Shown: positions 48,433 to 56,519 of the stretch, one piece after another
Numbering within the stretch: position 1 is the first letter of the stretch
Layout of the letters: every line of letters starts with the position of its first letter
Source of the DNA: Gemmatimonadota bacterium
GTDB taxonomy: Bacteria > Gemmatimonadota > Gemmatimonadetes > Gemmatimonadales > GWC2-71-9
Length of the DNA: 64,000 nt
Direction: 5' to 3'
NCBI GenBank assembly: GCA_016713785.1
Contig: JADJOM010000002.1
Location: 62,001 to 126,000 of the forward strand
Made by a program: the position numbers and the translations under genes
Notes under the pieces: generated by a model
What the model was told of the DNA's origin: nothing
The model's database searches: none
Seen by the model: only the letters and a program-made list of their open reading frames with translations

Positions 48433-49514
48433 CGCGGCCCGGGCACCGCCGCCTGCTCCGGGACATCCAGCGCCTGCAGGAACTGCAGCACCGCGATCTC
48501 CTCCCGGCGGAGCGCCGCGGTGGGCCGCTCCCGGCGGGCCGCCGGCGGGGCCGGCGGCGAAGCGGTGCGTCCCTCGCGATAGGCCTGGAGCACCCCGGGG
48601 TGCACGTAGTACTGGCGGCAGACCGTGCGGGTGTTGCCGAGGCGGGTGGCCACCGCGTCGAGGGCGGCGAGGATGCGGCGCTCCGCGTCGGTGGCGGAGG
48701 CGGGCGCCCCGGCGGCGCGCAGTTCCCGCACGGCCAGCATGGTCCCGGCCCAGGTGCGGAAATCCTTGGCGGTGATCCCCGGGCCGGCGATCTCGCGCAG
48801 GTAGTCGTTGACGTCGCCGGAGGAGACCGTCTGCCGGCGGCCCGCCGGGTCGAGGTACTGGAACAGCTCCTGCCCGGGCAGGTCCTGGCAGCACTGGATG
48901 ATCCGCGCCACGCGGCGATCATTCAGGGTGATGGTGTGCTGCACCCCGCTCTTGCCCCGGAAGCTGAAGCGCAGCTGGTCGCCCGTCACCTTCACGTGCC
49001 GGCCCCGCAGCGTGGTCAGCCCGAAGGACCGGTTGGTCCGGGCATACTCGTCGTTGCCCACCCGCACCAGGGTCCGGTCCAGCAGCCGCACCACGGTGGC
49101 GAGGATCTGGCGCCTGGAGAGGTCGCGGGCGCCGAGGTCCCGCTCCACCCGCTCGCGCACCGCCGGCAGGCGCTCGCTGAAGGTGAGGATCCGGCGGAAC
49201 TTGGAGTGGTCCCGGGTGGCGCGGTAGGCGGGGTGATAGCGATACTGCTTGCGGCCCCGGTCGTCGCGGGCGGTCACCTGGATGTGGCCCGCCGGGTCGG
49301 GACAGATCCAGACATCGGTCCACGCCGGCGGAATCGCCAGCCGGAGCAGGCGGCGGCGCTCGGCCCGGTCGGTGACCAGGCCGCCGTCGGGGGTGTAGAA
49401 GGCCCATCCGGTCCCGACGCGCTTCCGCCGGATGCCCCGGAAGGCATCGGTGACGTAGACCAGCCCTGCCCGGTCCGCCGACTCGCGATGCTCGTGGTGA
49501 CGACTGGAGGCCAT
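48366..49514 (-). CDS. DNA topoisomerase IB (poxvirus-like)
   Basis: A 382-residue type IB topoisomerase. The N-terminal part has GLVYVTDAFRGIRRKRVGTG, IPPAWTDVWICPDPAGHIQV and RGRKQYRYHPAYRATRDHSK. The catalytic part has VRVGNDEYARTNRSFGLTTL, FSFRGKSGVQHTI, ITAKDFRTWAGT and RTVCRQYYVHPGVLQAY, where the nucleophilic tyrosine lies in the YY. It relaxes supercoils through a 3'-phosphotyrosine intermediate. The C-terminal ~60 residues after the tyrosine are low-complexity and partly encoded opposite the kinase gene. The start is preceded by GGAGG at 3 bases. Confidence 0.94.
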   Translation of the reverse strand: MASSRHHEHRESADRAGLVYVTDAFRGIRRKRVGTGWAFYTPDGGLVTDRAERRRLLRLAIPPAWTDVWICPDPAGHIQVTARDDRGRKQYRYHPAYRATRDHSKFRRILTFSERLPAVRERVERDLGARDLSRRQILATVVRLLDRTLVRVGNDEYARTNRSFGLTTLRGRHVKVTGDQLRFSFRGKSGVQHTITLNDRRVARIIQCCQDLPGQELFQYLDPAGRRQTVSSGDVNDYLREIAGPGITAKDFRTWAGTMLAVRELRAAGAPASATDAERRILAALDAVATRLGNTRTVCRQYYVHPGVLQAYREGRTASPPAPPAARRERPTAALRREEIAVLQFLQALDVPEQAAVPGPRQGQGGAARRPTAAPRRQLRST

Positions 49515-49585
49515 GGGCCTCCAAGTTGGTCGCCCCCGGCCGCTTTGCGCCAGCCCGGGCGCCTCACAACCTCCCCGAGGTGTCC

Positions 49586-50983
49586 GTGACGCTTCCCCGC
49601 CGCGACTTCCTCCACCTGGCCTCCGGCGCCCTCGCCGGCCTCGGTGCCGGGGTTCCGTTTCCCGTGCCCCGCGTCCCGCGCCCCCTCCCGCCTGGCCGGC
49701 CGCGGCCCACCGCCGCCCAGCTCGCCTGGCAGCGGGACGAGTGGGCCATGTTCATCCACTTCGGCGTCAACACCTTCTCCGATCGCGAGTGGGGCGACGG
49801 CCGGGAGGATCCCGCCAGCTTCACCCCGGCCGCGCTCGACGCCCGGCAGTGGGCCCGCGCCGCGCGCGCCGCCGGGTTCCGGGCCATGATCCTCACCGCC
49901 AAGCACCACGACGGCTTCTGCCTCTGGCCCACCGCCACCACCCGCCACGGCGTGGTGTCGAGCCCGTTCCGCGGCGGCCAGGGCGACGTGGTGCGCGAGT
50001 TCGTGGACGCCTGCCGCGCCGAGGGGCTGCGGCCGGGGCTCTATCTCTCGCCGTGGGACCGCAACGCCGCCGTCTACGGGGACTCCCCCCGCTACAACGA
50101 CTTCTACTGCGACCAGCTCACCGAGCTGCTCACCCGCTATGGCCCGCTGGCGGAGGTCTGGTTCGACGGCGCCAACGGCGAGGGCCCCAACGGCCGCCGC
50201 CAGGTGTACGACTGGCCCCGCGTCTTCGGGCTGGTGCGCCGGCTGCAGCCTGAGGCGGTGATGTTCTCCGATGCCGGCCCCGACGTCCGCTGGATCGGCA
50301 ACGAGACCGGCTCGGCCGGCGATCCCAACTGGTCCACCGTGGACCCCGCCGCCGTCCCCTATCCCGGCGCCGAGGGCGAGCGCGTCATCGCCATGCTGCA
50401 GCACGGGGACCCCGCCGGCTCCATCTGGCGCCCTGGCGAGACCGACGTGTCCATCCGGCCGGGGTGGTTCCATCACCCCGCCGAAGATGCGCGGGTCAAA
50501 TCCGTGGCCGCGCTCGAGGCGATCCACTGCACCTCAGTGGGCCGGAACTCCAAGCTGCTCCTGAACGTCCCGCCTACCCGCGAAGGCCTCCTCCATCAGA
50601 CGGACGTGGCCCGGCTCACGGCGCTCCGCGCCCGGATCGACGGCCTCTTTGCCGAGGACCTTTCGCGGCACGCCACCCGACGCTGGACCGCGACCGGCCC
50701 CACCACCGGCCGGCTCGAGCTGGAGCTGCCCCGCCCGGTCACCGTGAACCTGGTGGCCCTGGGCGAGGCCATCGAACTGGGCCAGTGCGTGGCGCGGTTC
50801 CGGCTGGAGGGCAGCCCGGATGGGCGGGCCTGGACCCCGCTCGCCGCGGGCCAGACCATCGGCTACCGGAAGCTCGACCGCTGCCCCCCGACCCTGGTCC
50901 GGCGGGTCCGCTTGTCTATTGATGATGGGCTGGACCAGCCACGCATCACCCAGCTGGCCCTGTTTCACGACGTTTCAGCTTGA
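49586..50983 (+). CDS. Tat-exported alpha-L-fucosidase (GH29)
   Basis: A 465-residue glycoside hydrolase family 29 enzyme. The Tat signal LPRRDFLHLASGALAGLGAG is followed by WAMFIHFGVNTFSDREWGDG and AMILTAKHHDGFCLWPTATT, both GH29 blocks. The likely nucleophile is D194 in AEVWFDGANGEG. The C-terminal ~120 residues form a discoidin/F5-8-like domain (VNLVALGEAIELGQCVARFR). It would release fucose from glycans in the periplasm. GTG at 49586 has GAGG 5 bases upstream, better than the upstream frame starts. No fucose-use genes are nearby. Confidence 0.9.
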   Translation: MTLPRRDFLHLASGALAGLGAGVPFPVPRVPRPLPPGRPRPTAAQLAWQRDEWAMFIHFGVNTFSDREWGDGREDPASFTPAALDARQWARAARAAGFRAMILTAKHHDGFCLWPTATTRHGVVSSPFRGGQGDVVREFVDACRAEGLRPGLYLSPWDRNAAVYGDSPRYNDFYCDQLTELLTRYGPLAEVWFDGANGEGPNGRRQVYDWPRVFGLVRRLQPEAVMFSDAGPDVRWIGNETGSAGDPNWSTVDPAAVPYPGAEGERVIAMLQHGDPAGSIWRPGETDVSIRPGWFHHPAEDARVKSVAALEAIHCTSVGRNSKLLLNVPPTREGLLHQTDVARLTALRARIDGLFAEDLSRHATRRWTATGPTTGRLELELPRPVTVNLVALGEAIELGQCVARFRLEGSPDGRAWTPLAAGQTIGYRKLDRCPPTLVRRVRLSIDDGLDQPRITQLALFHDVSA

Positions 50984-51009
50984 CACTTCCGGGGACGGCC
51001 ACCGTATTG
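50980..51009 (+). promoter_or_regulatory. Weak promoter candidate (TTGACA ... CGTATTG)
   Basis: A perfect TTGACA (50980-50985) overlaps the fucosidase stop codon, with CGTATT at 51003, 17 bases on. The -10 match is poor (3 of 6). It would serve the small membrane protein gene that starts at 51036. Confidence 0.35.
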
Positions 51010-51035
51010 GAGCCGTCCCCATTGGAGTCGCCCTC

Positions 51036-51242
51036 ATGTTGAAGCCGTTCGTGACCCTGGCCGCCGCGGCGGCCGTCGGCGTGGTGCTGTGGAAGCTGCT
51101 CGGTCTCCTGCTGCTGCCGCTGGTCGGCATCGCGCTCGGCCTGTTCATCACGGTGCTCAAGTTTGCCTTCGTGGGCGCGGCGTTATTCTTCGCGCTCTGG
51201 CTGTTCCGCCGCATCACCCGGGACAGCACCAGCACGGCCTGA
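51036..51242 (+). CDS. Small two-helix membrane protein
   Basis: A 68-residue protein made of two hydrophobic helices (FVTLAAAAAVGVVLWKLLGL and LFITVLKFAFVGAALFFALW) and a short basic tail (FRRITRDSTSTA). GGAG at 51024-51027 supports the ATG at 51036. I do not recognise a family. It precedes the PepSY protein by 25 bp on the same strand and may be part of the same transcript. Confidence 0.65.
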   Translation: MLKPFVTLAAAAAVGVVLWKLLGLLLLPLVGIALGLFITVLKFAFVGAALFFALWLFRRITRDSTSTA

Positions 51243-51267
51243 CTCCCCTGACGGCGGACCGTCACGC

Positions 51268-52344
51268 GTGACCCTTCGCCGGACCCTGCTCCTCTCGCAC
51301 CTCGTCATCGGCTGCCTCCTGGCGCCGGTGCTCGTGGTGCTGGGCCTCACCGGCGCCATCCTCGCGGTGCAGCCGGAACTCGAGGATGCCTCCAATGCCC
51401 TGCTGACCGGCGTCGAGCCGGGTGGCCCCCGCCTGCCGCTCGTGGAGCTGACGGCCCGGCTGCAGGCCGCCTACCCGGGGGCCACGCTCCAGGGCGTGCG
51501 CTTCCCCGAGCGGCCGGACCGGGCCCTCCGGATCACGCTGCATCGTCCGGACGGCACCGACGCCGACCTGCTCGTCGACCCCTACCACGGCGTGGTCCTC
51601 GGCACCGGCGAGGAGTACTGGTCGCTGCGGCCGGTGCAGGTCTTCCACACCCGGTTCGGGCTCGATCGCTACGGCGCCGCCATCGCGGCCTGGAGCGCGG
51701 TCGGGCTCATCTTCCTCTCGCTGAGCGGCATGATCCTCTGGTGGCCGGGGAAGATCCTCTCGATTGTCCGCACCGGCTCCTCGCGGCGGATCCTGCTGCA
51801 CCTCCACAGCGCCCTGGCCGCCTGGTCGTGGATCGCCCTGATGTGCTTCGGGGTGACTGCCGCGGGGCTGTACTGGCAGACCCCGGCGTACAACACTCTG
51901 GCGCGGCTCACCGGCGCCGGACCGATCCCCGATGGCTCCGGGCTGTCCCCCGCGACGTGTCCCGCCGACAGTGCAGCGGGATTCGACCGGCTGGTCCAGG
52001 CCGCGACCGCGGCCCAGCCGGGTGCCTCCCTGACCTGGATCGAGGCGGGGAGGGCCGCGGGTACTCCCATCAGGGTGGCCATGCGCCACCCCGGCGACCG
52101 CACGCCGGCCGGCCGGACCACGGTCTTCCTCGACCCGTGCACCGCCACCGTCCTGGCCCAGATCGCCACCCCGACGGCGCCCCTCGCCTACCGGGTGGTG
52201 CGCCAGTGGACCCGGGAGCTGCACACCGGCGACCTCTGGGGCTGGCCCACGCGCACCCTCGCGTTCCTGTTTTCGGTCACCCTGCCGGTGGTGGCGCTGA
52301 GCGGTCCGCTGCTCTGGTGGAAGGGGCGCCGGAAGGGCACCTAG
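51268..52344 (+). CDS. PepSY-associated transmembrane protein
   Basis: A 358-residue membrane protein of the PepSY_TM family. Four helices are visible: LIGCLLAPVL-type near the N-terminus with the GLTGAILAVQPELEDA turn, a pair around GLIFLSLSGMILWWPGK and LHSALAAWSWIALMCFGVTA, and the last at LAFLFSVTLPVVALSGPLLW. Two periplasmic PepSY-like regions lie between. Histidines in HTRFGLD and HLHSALAAW suggest heme b ligands, as in iron-siderophore reductases of this family. The GTG at 51268 gives a positively charged N-terminus. Iron or electron transfer is plausible; no siderophore genes are adjacent. Confidence 0.82.
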   Translation: MTLRRTLLLSHLVIGCLLAPVLVVLGLTGAILAVQPELEDASNALLTGVEPGGPRLPLVELTARLQAAYPGATLQGVRFPERPDRALRITLHRPDGTDADLLVDPYHGVVLGTGEEYWSLRPVQVFHTRFGLDRYGAAIAAWSAVGLIFLSLSGMILWWPGKILSIVRTGSSRRILLHLHSALAAWSWIALMCFGVTAAGLYWQTPAYNTLARLTGAGPIPDGSGLSPATCPADSAAGFDRLVQAATAAQPGASLTWIEAGRAAGTPIRVAMRHPGDRTPAGRTTVFLDPCTATVLAQIATPTAPLAYRVVRQWTRELHTGDLWGWPTRTLAFLFSVTLPVVALSGPLLWWKGRRKGT

Positions 52345-52397
52345 GTCGGTGGCGGCGGGTGCGCGTGCCCGCCGTGCGCGGCGACCGCCCGCGCGCG

Positions 52398-52409
52398 TAT
52401 CTTCTCCCC
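52398..52409 (+). promoter_or_regulatory. -10 hexamer directly before ATG (possible leaderless transcript)
   Basis: TATCTT (52398-52403) ends six bases before the U32 peptidase ATG, and no Shine-Dalgarno sequence is present. Transcription would begin at or next to the ATG itself. The -35 region is not recognisable. Confidence 0.4.
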
Positions 52410-54974
52410 ATGTCGCGCCCCGTCCCCGAACTCCTCGCCCCCGCCGGCACCCTCGATGCCGTGCGCGCCGCGCTCGCCAATGGCGCCAACGCGGTGTACC
52501 TGGGCGCCGAGCGCTTCAACGCCCGGGACGACGGCGCGCAGCTCACCCTCGATGAGGTCGGCGAGGCCTGTCGCCTGGCGCACGCCCGCGGCGCCCGGGT
52601 GTACCTCACCTTCAACATCCTGTTCAAGCCCGCCGAGCTGGCCGACGCGCTGGCCCACCTGGGCGAGTGCGTCGACCGCGGCATCGACGCGGCCATCGTG
52701 CAGGACCTCGGGGCCGTCCGGCTGATCCGCCAGCTCTATCCCGCGCTCGAGATCCACGGCTCCACCCAGATGACGGTGCACGACGCCGCCGGCGCCCGGG
52801 TGCTGGAGGGGCTGGGCGTGGACCGGGTGGTGCTGGCGCGGGAGAACACGCTGGAGGACATCCGCGCCATCCGCGCCGCGGTCCCGGACCTCGGCCTGGA
52901 GAGCTTCATCCACGGGGCGCTCTGCATCGCCTATTCGGGGCAGTGCTACATGTCGGGGATGATCTCGGAGCGGAGCGCCAATCGCGGCGCCTGCGCCCAG
53001 AGCTGCCGCAAGGACTACGTCCTCGCCGACGCCGCCACCGGCGCGGAGCTCGACCGGGGTTACCTCATCAGCGCCAAGGACCTGGCGGCGGGCGAGCACC
53101 TCGACGCCATCGCGGAGGCGGGGATCGGCTGCCTCAAGATCGAGGGGCGCAAGAAGAAGCCCGAGTACGTGGCCACCGTCACCCGCACCTACCGCGACTT
53201 CCTCGACCGCCTGGGCACCGGGCAGTGGGTGCCGCCCACCGAGGCGGAGGTGCAGCCGCTGGTGCAGATCTTCTCGCGCGGCTTCACCGGCGGGATGTAT
53301 GGCGGGCGCGCGGGGCGCGACTACATCACCCGCGACCAGCCGGACAATCGTGGAATGGTGCTGGGCCGGGTGAGCGGACACGACGGCCGTGACCTGCTCC
53401 TGACCGTCACCCAGCCGGTGGCGGTGGGCGATGGCCTCGGCTTCGAGCATCCCGCGGGCGCCCAGAAGGGAAACACCGGCTTCAGCGTGACGCGGGTGCG
53501 CACCCTGGGCCAGCGCGGCGGGCGGATCACCCTCGCCATCCCGGCCGTAACGGACGTGCCCGAAGGCTGGGTGGTGGTCCGGTCCTCCCAGGCCGAGCTG
53601 CTGGAGCGGGCGCGCGCCTCCTTTGCCGCGGTGGAGCGGCATCCGCCGCTGCCCCGCACGCCGCTCACCCTGGCCGTCGCCGGGGCGGCGGGCACGCCCC
53701 TCACCCTCACCGCCACCGCCACCGCCACCGCCGACCACGAGACCGTCACGGTCGAGAGCGCCATCCGGCTGGCCCCGGCGGGGAAGCATCCCCTCGATGA
53801 CGCCAGGCTGCGCGAGCAGCTCGGCCGGCTGGGCGAGACTCCCTTTGTGCTCGGCGCGCTGGATCTGGCGGGGCTCGCGGACGGGCTCTTCCTGCCGGTG
53901 AGCGCCATCAACGAGCTGCGGCAGGCGGCGGTGGCGGAGCTGGTGCAGCGGCGGGACTGGGCCGAGCAGGCCCGGCTGGCCGCGCGCACGGCGGCGATCA
54001 CCACCGCGGTGCAGGGGGATTCGGTGGCCGAGCCGCCAAGCCGCCGAGCCGCGACCGAGCCCCCTCCGGGAGCGCGTGAGCGCGACCCGGGGGCGAGGGA
54101 GTCCTTCAGGGCCGAGCCGCCGAGCCTCACCGCCGAGGTCTGGCGGATCGAGGATGCGCGGATCGCGGCGGGGGCGGGCGCCACGGAGGTGGCGCTCGAC
54201 GTCTTCCTGCGGCATCCCACGCCGCCCGTGTCGCGGGTGCGCAAGCTGGCGGAGGACCTGGCGTCGGGCGGCATCGGATTCCGGCTGCGCACCCCGACGA
54301 TCGTGCGGCCGGAGGAACGGAAGACGGTGGACAAGTGGCTCGCGCTCGGGCTGCCGCTGGTGAGCGGGCACCTGGGGCTGGTGGCGGAGCTGGCGGGGGC
54401 GGGGCGCGACGTGGTGGCCGACTACGCCGTGAACTGCTTCAACCCGCACACGGCGGCGGAGCTGTTCCGGATGGGCGCCCGGCGGATCGTGCCGTCCATC
54501 GAGCTGACGGGCGAGGAGCTGGCGCAGGTGGCCGCGCCCTGGGGCGGGCGGGGGTTCGAGGTGTTCGTGCACGGCCGGCCGGAGGGGATGACGCTGGAGC
54601 ACTGCGTGCTCTCGGCGGCCTTCGAGCGGGAGGCCACCACCTGCCGCGACCTCTGCGTGCAGCTGCACCCCGACGTGGAGCTGACGGACCCGGCGGGCTA
54701 CGTCTTCCCGGTGGCCACCGACTCCGCCTGCCGCAACCGGCTGCTGCACTCCCGGCCGGTGAGCGGCGGCCAGTACCTGCCGGCGCTGTGGCGGGCCGGC
54801 TTCCGCGCCTACCGGATGGTCTTCAACGTCCCCGGCGACCCGGTGGCGGAGGTGACCCGCGCCTGGCGCGGGGCGCTCGACGCGCTGGGCCGCGGCGCCG
54901 CGCCCGACCTCGAGGCCATCCGCGAGGTGACCGGCCGCGCCTTCACCCGCGGGCACTTCGCGCGCGCGGTCTAG
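52410..54974 (+). CDS. U32 family peptidase with C-terminal DUF3656-like part and repeat insertion
   Basis: An 854-residue U32 'peptidase' (RlhA/YegQ group). The N-terminus PELLAPAGTLDAVRAALANG and the U32 signature ESFIHGALCIAYSGQCYMS are clear, followed by the cysteine set ANRGACAQSCRKDY. Relatives act in RNA hydroxylation or collagen degradation; the long, two-part form is closest to RlhA-type tRNA/rRNA modification proteins. Residues ~540-575 (AEPPSRRAATEPPP, ARERDPGARES) are encoded by a dispersed repeat placed between two folded parts. The C-terminal domain has VADYAVNCFNPHTAAELFRM and the cysteines of CRDLCVQLHP. A leaderless start is likely. Confidence 0.88.
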   Translation: MSRPVPELLAPAGTLDAVRAALANGANAVYLGAERFNARDDGAQLTLDEVGEACRLAHARGARVYLTFNILFKPAELADALAHLGECVDRGIDAAIVQDLGAVRLIRQLYPALEIHGSTQMTVHDAAGARVLEGLGVDRVVLARENTLEDIRAIRAAVPDLGLESFIHGALCIAYSGQCYMSGMISERSANRGACAQSCRKDYVLADAATGAELDRGYLISAKDLAAGEHLDAIAEAGIGCLKIEGRKKKPEYVATVTRTYRDFLDRLGTGQWVPPTEAEVQPLVQIFSRGFTGGMYGGRAGRDYITRDQPDNRGMVLGRVSGHDGRDLLLTVTQPVAVGDGLGFEHPAGAQKGNTGFSVTRVRTLGQRGGRITLAIPAVTDVPEGWVVVRSSQAELLERARASFAAVERHPPLPRTPLTLAVAGAAGTPLTLTATATATADHETVTVESAIRLAPAGKHPLDDARLREQLGRLGETPFVLGALDLAGLADGLFLPVSAINELRQAAVAELVQRRDWAEQARLAARTAAITTAVQGDSVAEPPSRRAATEPPPGARERDPGARESFRAEPPSLTAEVWRIEDARIAAGAGATEVALDVFLRHPTPPVSRVRKLAEDLASGGIGFRLRTPTIVRPEERKTVDKWLALGLPLVSGHLGLVAELAGAGRDVVADYAVNCFNPHTAAELFRMGARRIVPSIELTGEELAQVAAPWGGRGFEVFVHGRPEGMTLEHCVLSAAFEREATTCRDLCVQLHPDVELTDPAGYVFPVATDSACRNRLLHSRPVSGGQYLPALWRAGFRAYRMVFNVPGDPVAEVTRAWRGALDALGRGAAPDLEAIREVTGRAFTRGHFARAV
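54025..54136 (+). repeat. Dispersed palindromic repeat, copy inside U32 peptidase gene
   Basis: Direct flanks GCCGAGCCGCC enclose a core whose ends GCCCCC (54059-54064) and GGGGGC (54089-54094) pair. GGG/CCC and CGCG/CGCG pair further in, around a TGAG loop. The whole insert keeps the reading frame open. The antisense reading encodes almost the same peptide as the copy in the aminotransferase gene. Confidence 0.78.
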
Positions 54975-54989
54975 CCGCCCGCGGCGGCC

Positions 54990-55880
54990 CTACCGGCCCC
55001 GCTTCCCCGCCGCCACCACGTCGTCCTTCTCCCCCCGCAGTTCGAAGGTCCTGGCGCGCCCCGCCGCCGGCCCGAACTCGAAGGTCATGCCGTCCATGAT
55101 CTCGTACAGCGCGCCGTCCTTGATGAGCCCCATGCTGAACCAGCGGTCGTGGGTGGGGATCAGCAGGAACGGCTCGGCATCGGGCCAGGGGTCCTTGAGC
55201 CAGTCCCCGTGCAGCGCGCCGTCGCGGTGGGTGAGCGCAAAGGCGATGGTGACGGTGGTGTCGCCCCAGTCCGGGTTGCGCCAGTGCATCTCCCAGGTGC
55301 CGAGGTAGGGGGAGATCTCCGCCGAGGTGAGCTCCAGCCGGTAACTGGGCGGCACCTCGATGCGCAGCGGCACCCGGATGGTGCCCCACTGCATGGCCAG
55401 CGTGGCGCCCGCCAGCCGCACCTCCGGGAAGCCGAAGGTGAGCACCTCGGTGAAGGGCGCCGTCTCGGGGGTCACGTCGAACCGGACCTGCTCCGGGGTC
55501 GAGTCGGGGTGCCGGGTGTGGAACATCCGCGCCCGCGGGTCGAACACCACGGTCCAGGTCTCGGGCCGCACCACCATCCACACCGAGTACTTCCCCTTGG
55601 CCAGGGCGTGGCCGTTCACCGACACGTCCTTGCCCACCTCGAGCGTCGTGGCCCAGTTGGCGCCGGGGGTCCAGACCTCGTCCCACTTCACCTCGCCCCC
55701 GAACAGCGCCTCGCGCCCGCGGGCCCGGGGCCGGGAGTACTCGACGGAGATCACCGTCCCGTCGATCGTCTGGCTGACCGAGGCCGGCTCACTCGCCTTG
55801 ACCTGGCCGGCCACCGGGGGAAGGGCGAGGGCGCAGAGCAGCAGCCCCGTCGCGGCGTGACGGGCAAGCGGGAGCGGCAT
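54990..55880 (-). CDS. Exported DUF2911 protein
   Basis: A 296-residue secreted protein with a signal peptide (LLLCALALPPVAGQVK). The DUF2911 block is clear: QTIDGTVISVEYSRPRARGR, then FGGEVKWDEVWTPGANWATT, then VNGHALAKGKYSVWMVVRPE and the P-E-x-W-x-V-V-F pattern. DUF2911 proteins are common in Bacteroidota and Gemmatimonadota; the function is unknown. The C-terminal part (YLGTWEMHW to EFGPAAGRARTFEL) looks like a lipocalin/DUF-type beta domain. It overlaps the upstream cysteine-rich protein gene by ATGA, so the two are coupled. Confidence 0.85.
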   Translation of the reverse strand: MPLPLARHAATGLLLCALALPPVAGQVKASEPASVSQTIDGTVISVEYSRPRARGREALFGGEVKWDEVWTPGANWATTLEVGKDVSVNGHALAKGKYSVWMVVRPETWTVVFDPRARMFHTRHPDSTPEQVRFDVTPETAPFTEVLTFGFPEVRLAGATLAMQWGTIRVPLRIEVPPSYRLELTSAEISPYLGTWEMHWRNPDWGDTTVTIAFALTHRDGALHGDWLKDPWPDAEPFLLIPTHDRWFSMGLIKDGALYEIMDGMTFEFGPAAGRARTFELRGEKDDVVAAGKRGR

Positions 55881-56350
55881 CAGGCGTCCCCGTAGCGGGC
55901 GTCGATGGCGGCGCGGATCGCGTCGAGCGATTCGCCCGCGCGGTGCAGCCGGTGGGCCAGGCTGGCCTGGCCCTGGCAGATGTCGCAGTAGCGGGACATC
56001 GCCTCGCCTTCGTAGCAGGAGAGCAGCGAGTAGAAGGTGGGCGGGTCGGTGCACTGGCAGTGGCAGCGGATGCCGTCGACGATCTCGGGAATCTCGCGGA
56101 CCTTGTCGAACAGCGGGATGAGGTCGGGCGTGGTAGCCAGCTGGTCGGCGGTCCAGACCCGGGCGGCCGTGATGCCGGCCCGTGGCACCGGGTGCGGACC
56201 CAGGACCCGTCGCGGCGCGCCGCACCAGGTGCTGAGGGCGGCCGCACGCCGCGGGGCCGGGCGGAAGAAGGGCAGCAGCGCCACGCCGGCGATCGTCGCC
56301 ACGAACAGGCGGCGCGGCTGCGGCCCGGCGAGGGGCAAGGGAAGGCGCAT
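55880..56350 (-). CDS. Exported cysteine-rich protein related to PCYCGC-motif proteins
   Basis: A 156-residue protein with a basic start, one hydrophobic segment (LFVATIAGVALLPFF) and a C-terminal cysteine-rich part. IRCHCQCTDPP lies in the place of PCYCGC, then FYSLLSCYEGEAMSRYCDIC, and a helical end (HRAGESLDAIRAAIDARYG). The five-to-six cysteines and the CxxC suggest metal or redox binding, as proposed for the PCYCGC (PF13798-like) family of unknown function. It leads a two-gene unit with the DUF2911 protein and is divergent from a serine hydrolase. Confidence 0.7.
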   Translation of the reverse strand: MRLPLPLAGPQPRRLFVATIAGVALLPFFRPAPRRAAALSTWCGAPRRVLGPHPVPRAGITAARVWTADQLATTPDLIPLFDKVREIPEIVDGIRCHCQCTDPPTFYSLLSCYEGEAMSRYCDICQGQASLAHRLHRAGESLDAIRAAIDARYGDA

Positions 56351-56451
56351 GGGACCCTCGGCGTTCAGGAGTGGCGACCGGATGCTGCAAGGTACCGGCG
56401 GGCCGGGGAGCGGTCCAGCGGAGGGGCATTCCTGTGGCCGCCGCGGCGCCG

Positions 56452-56457
56452 TACCTT
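56452..56457 (+). promoter_or_regulatory. -10-like TACCTT upstream of serine hydrolase
   Basis: GTACCTT lies 63 bp before the ATG at 56520. Similar GTA-N-N-TT hexamers precede the genes at 29639 (TAGATT), 30965 (TACGTT) and 52410 (TATCTT), which suggests a common promoter element. No convincing -35 is seen. Confidence 0.3.
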
Positions 56458-56519
56458 CACCCCGTCCCGCGTCCCTACGCACAACCATCACCATCGGATC
56501 CATCACCCGCGGACCGCCC

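Noticed and set aside
46047..49589. 1180-codon open frame on the plus strand
   Set aside because: It runs through the kinase gene in another frame and then antisense to topoisomerase IB; both real genes are well supported.
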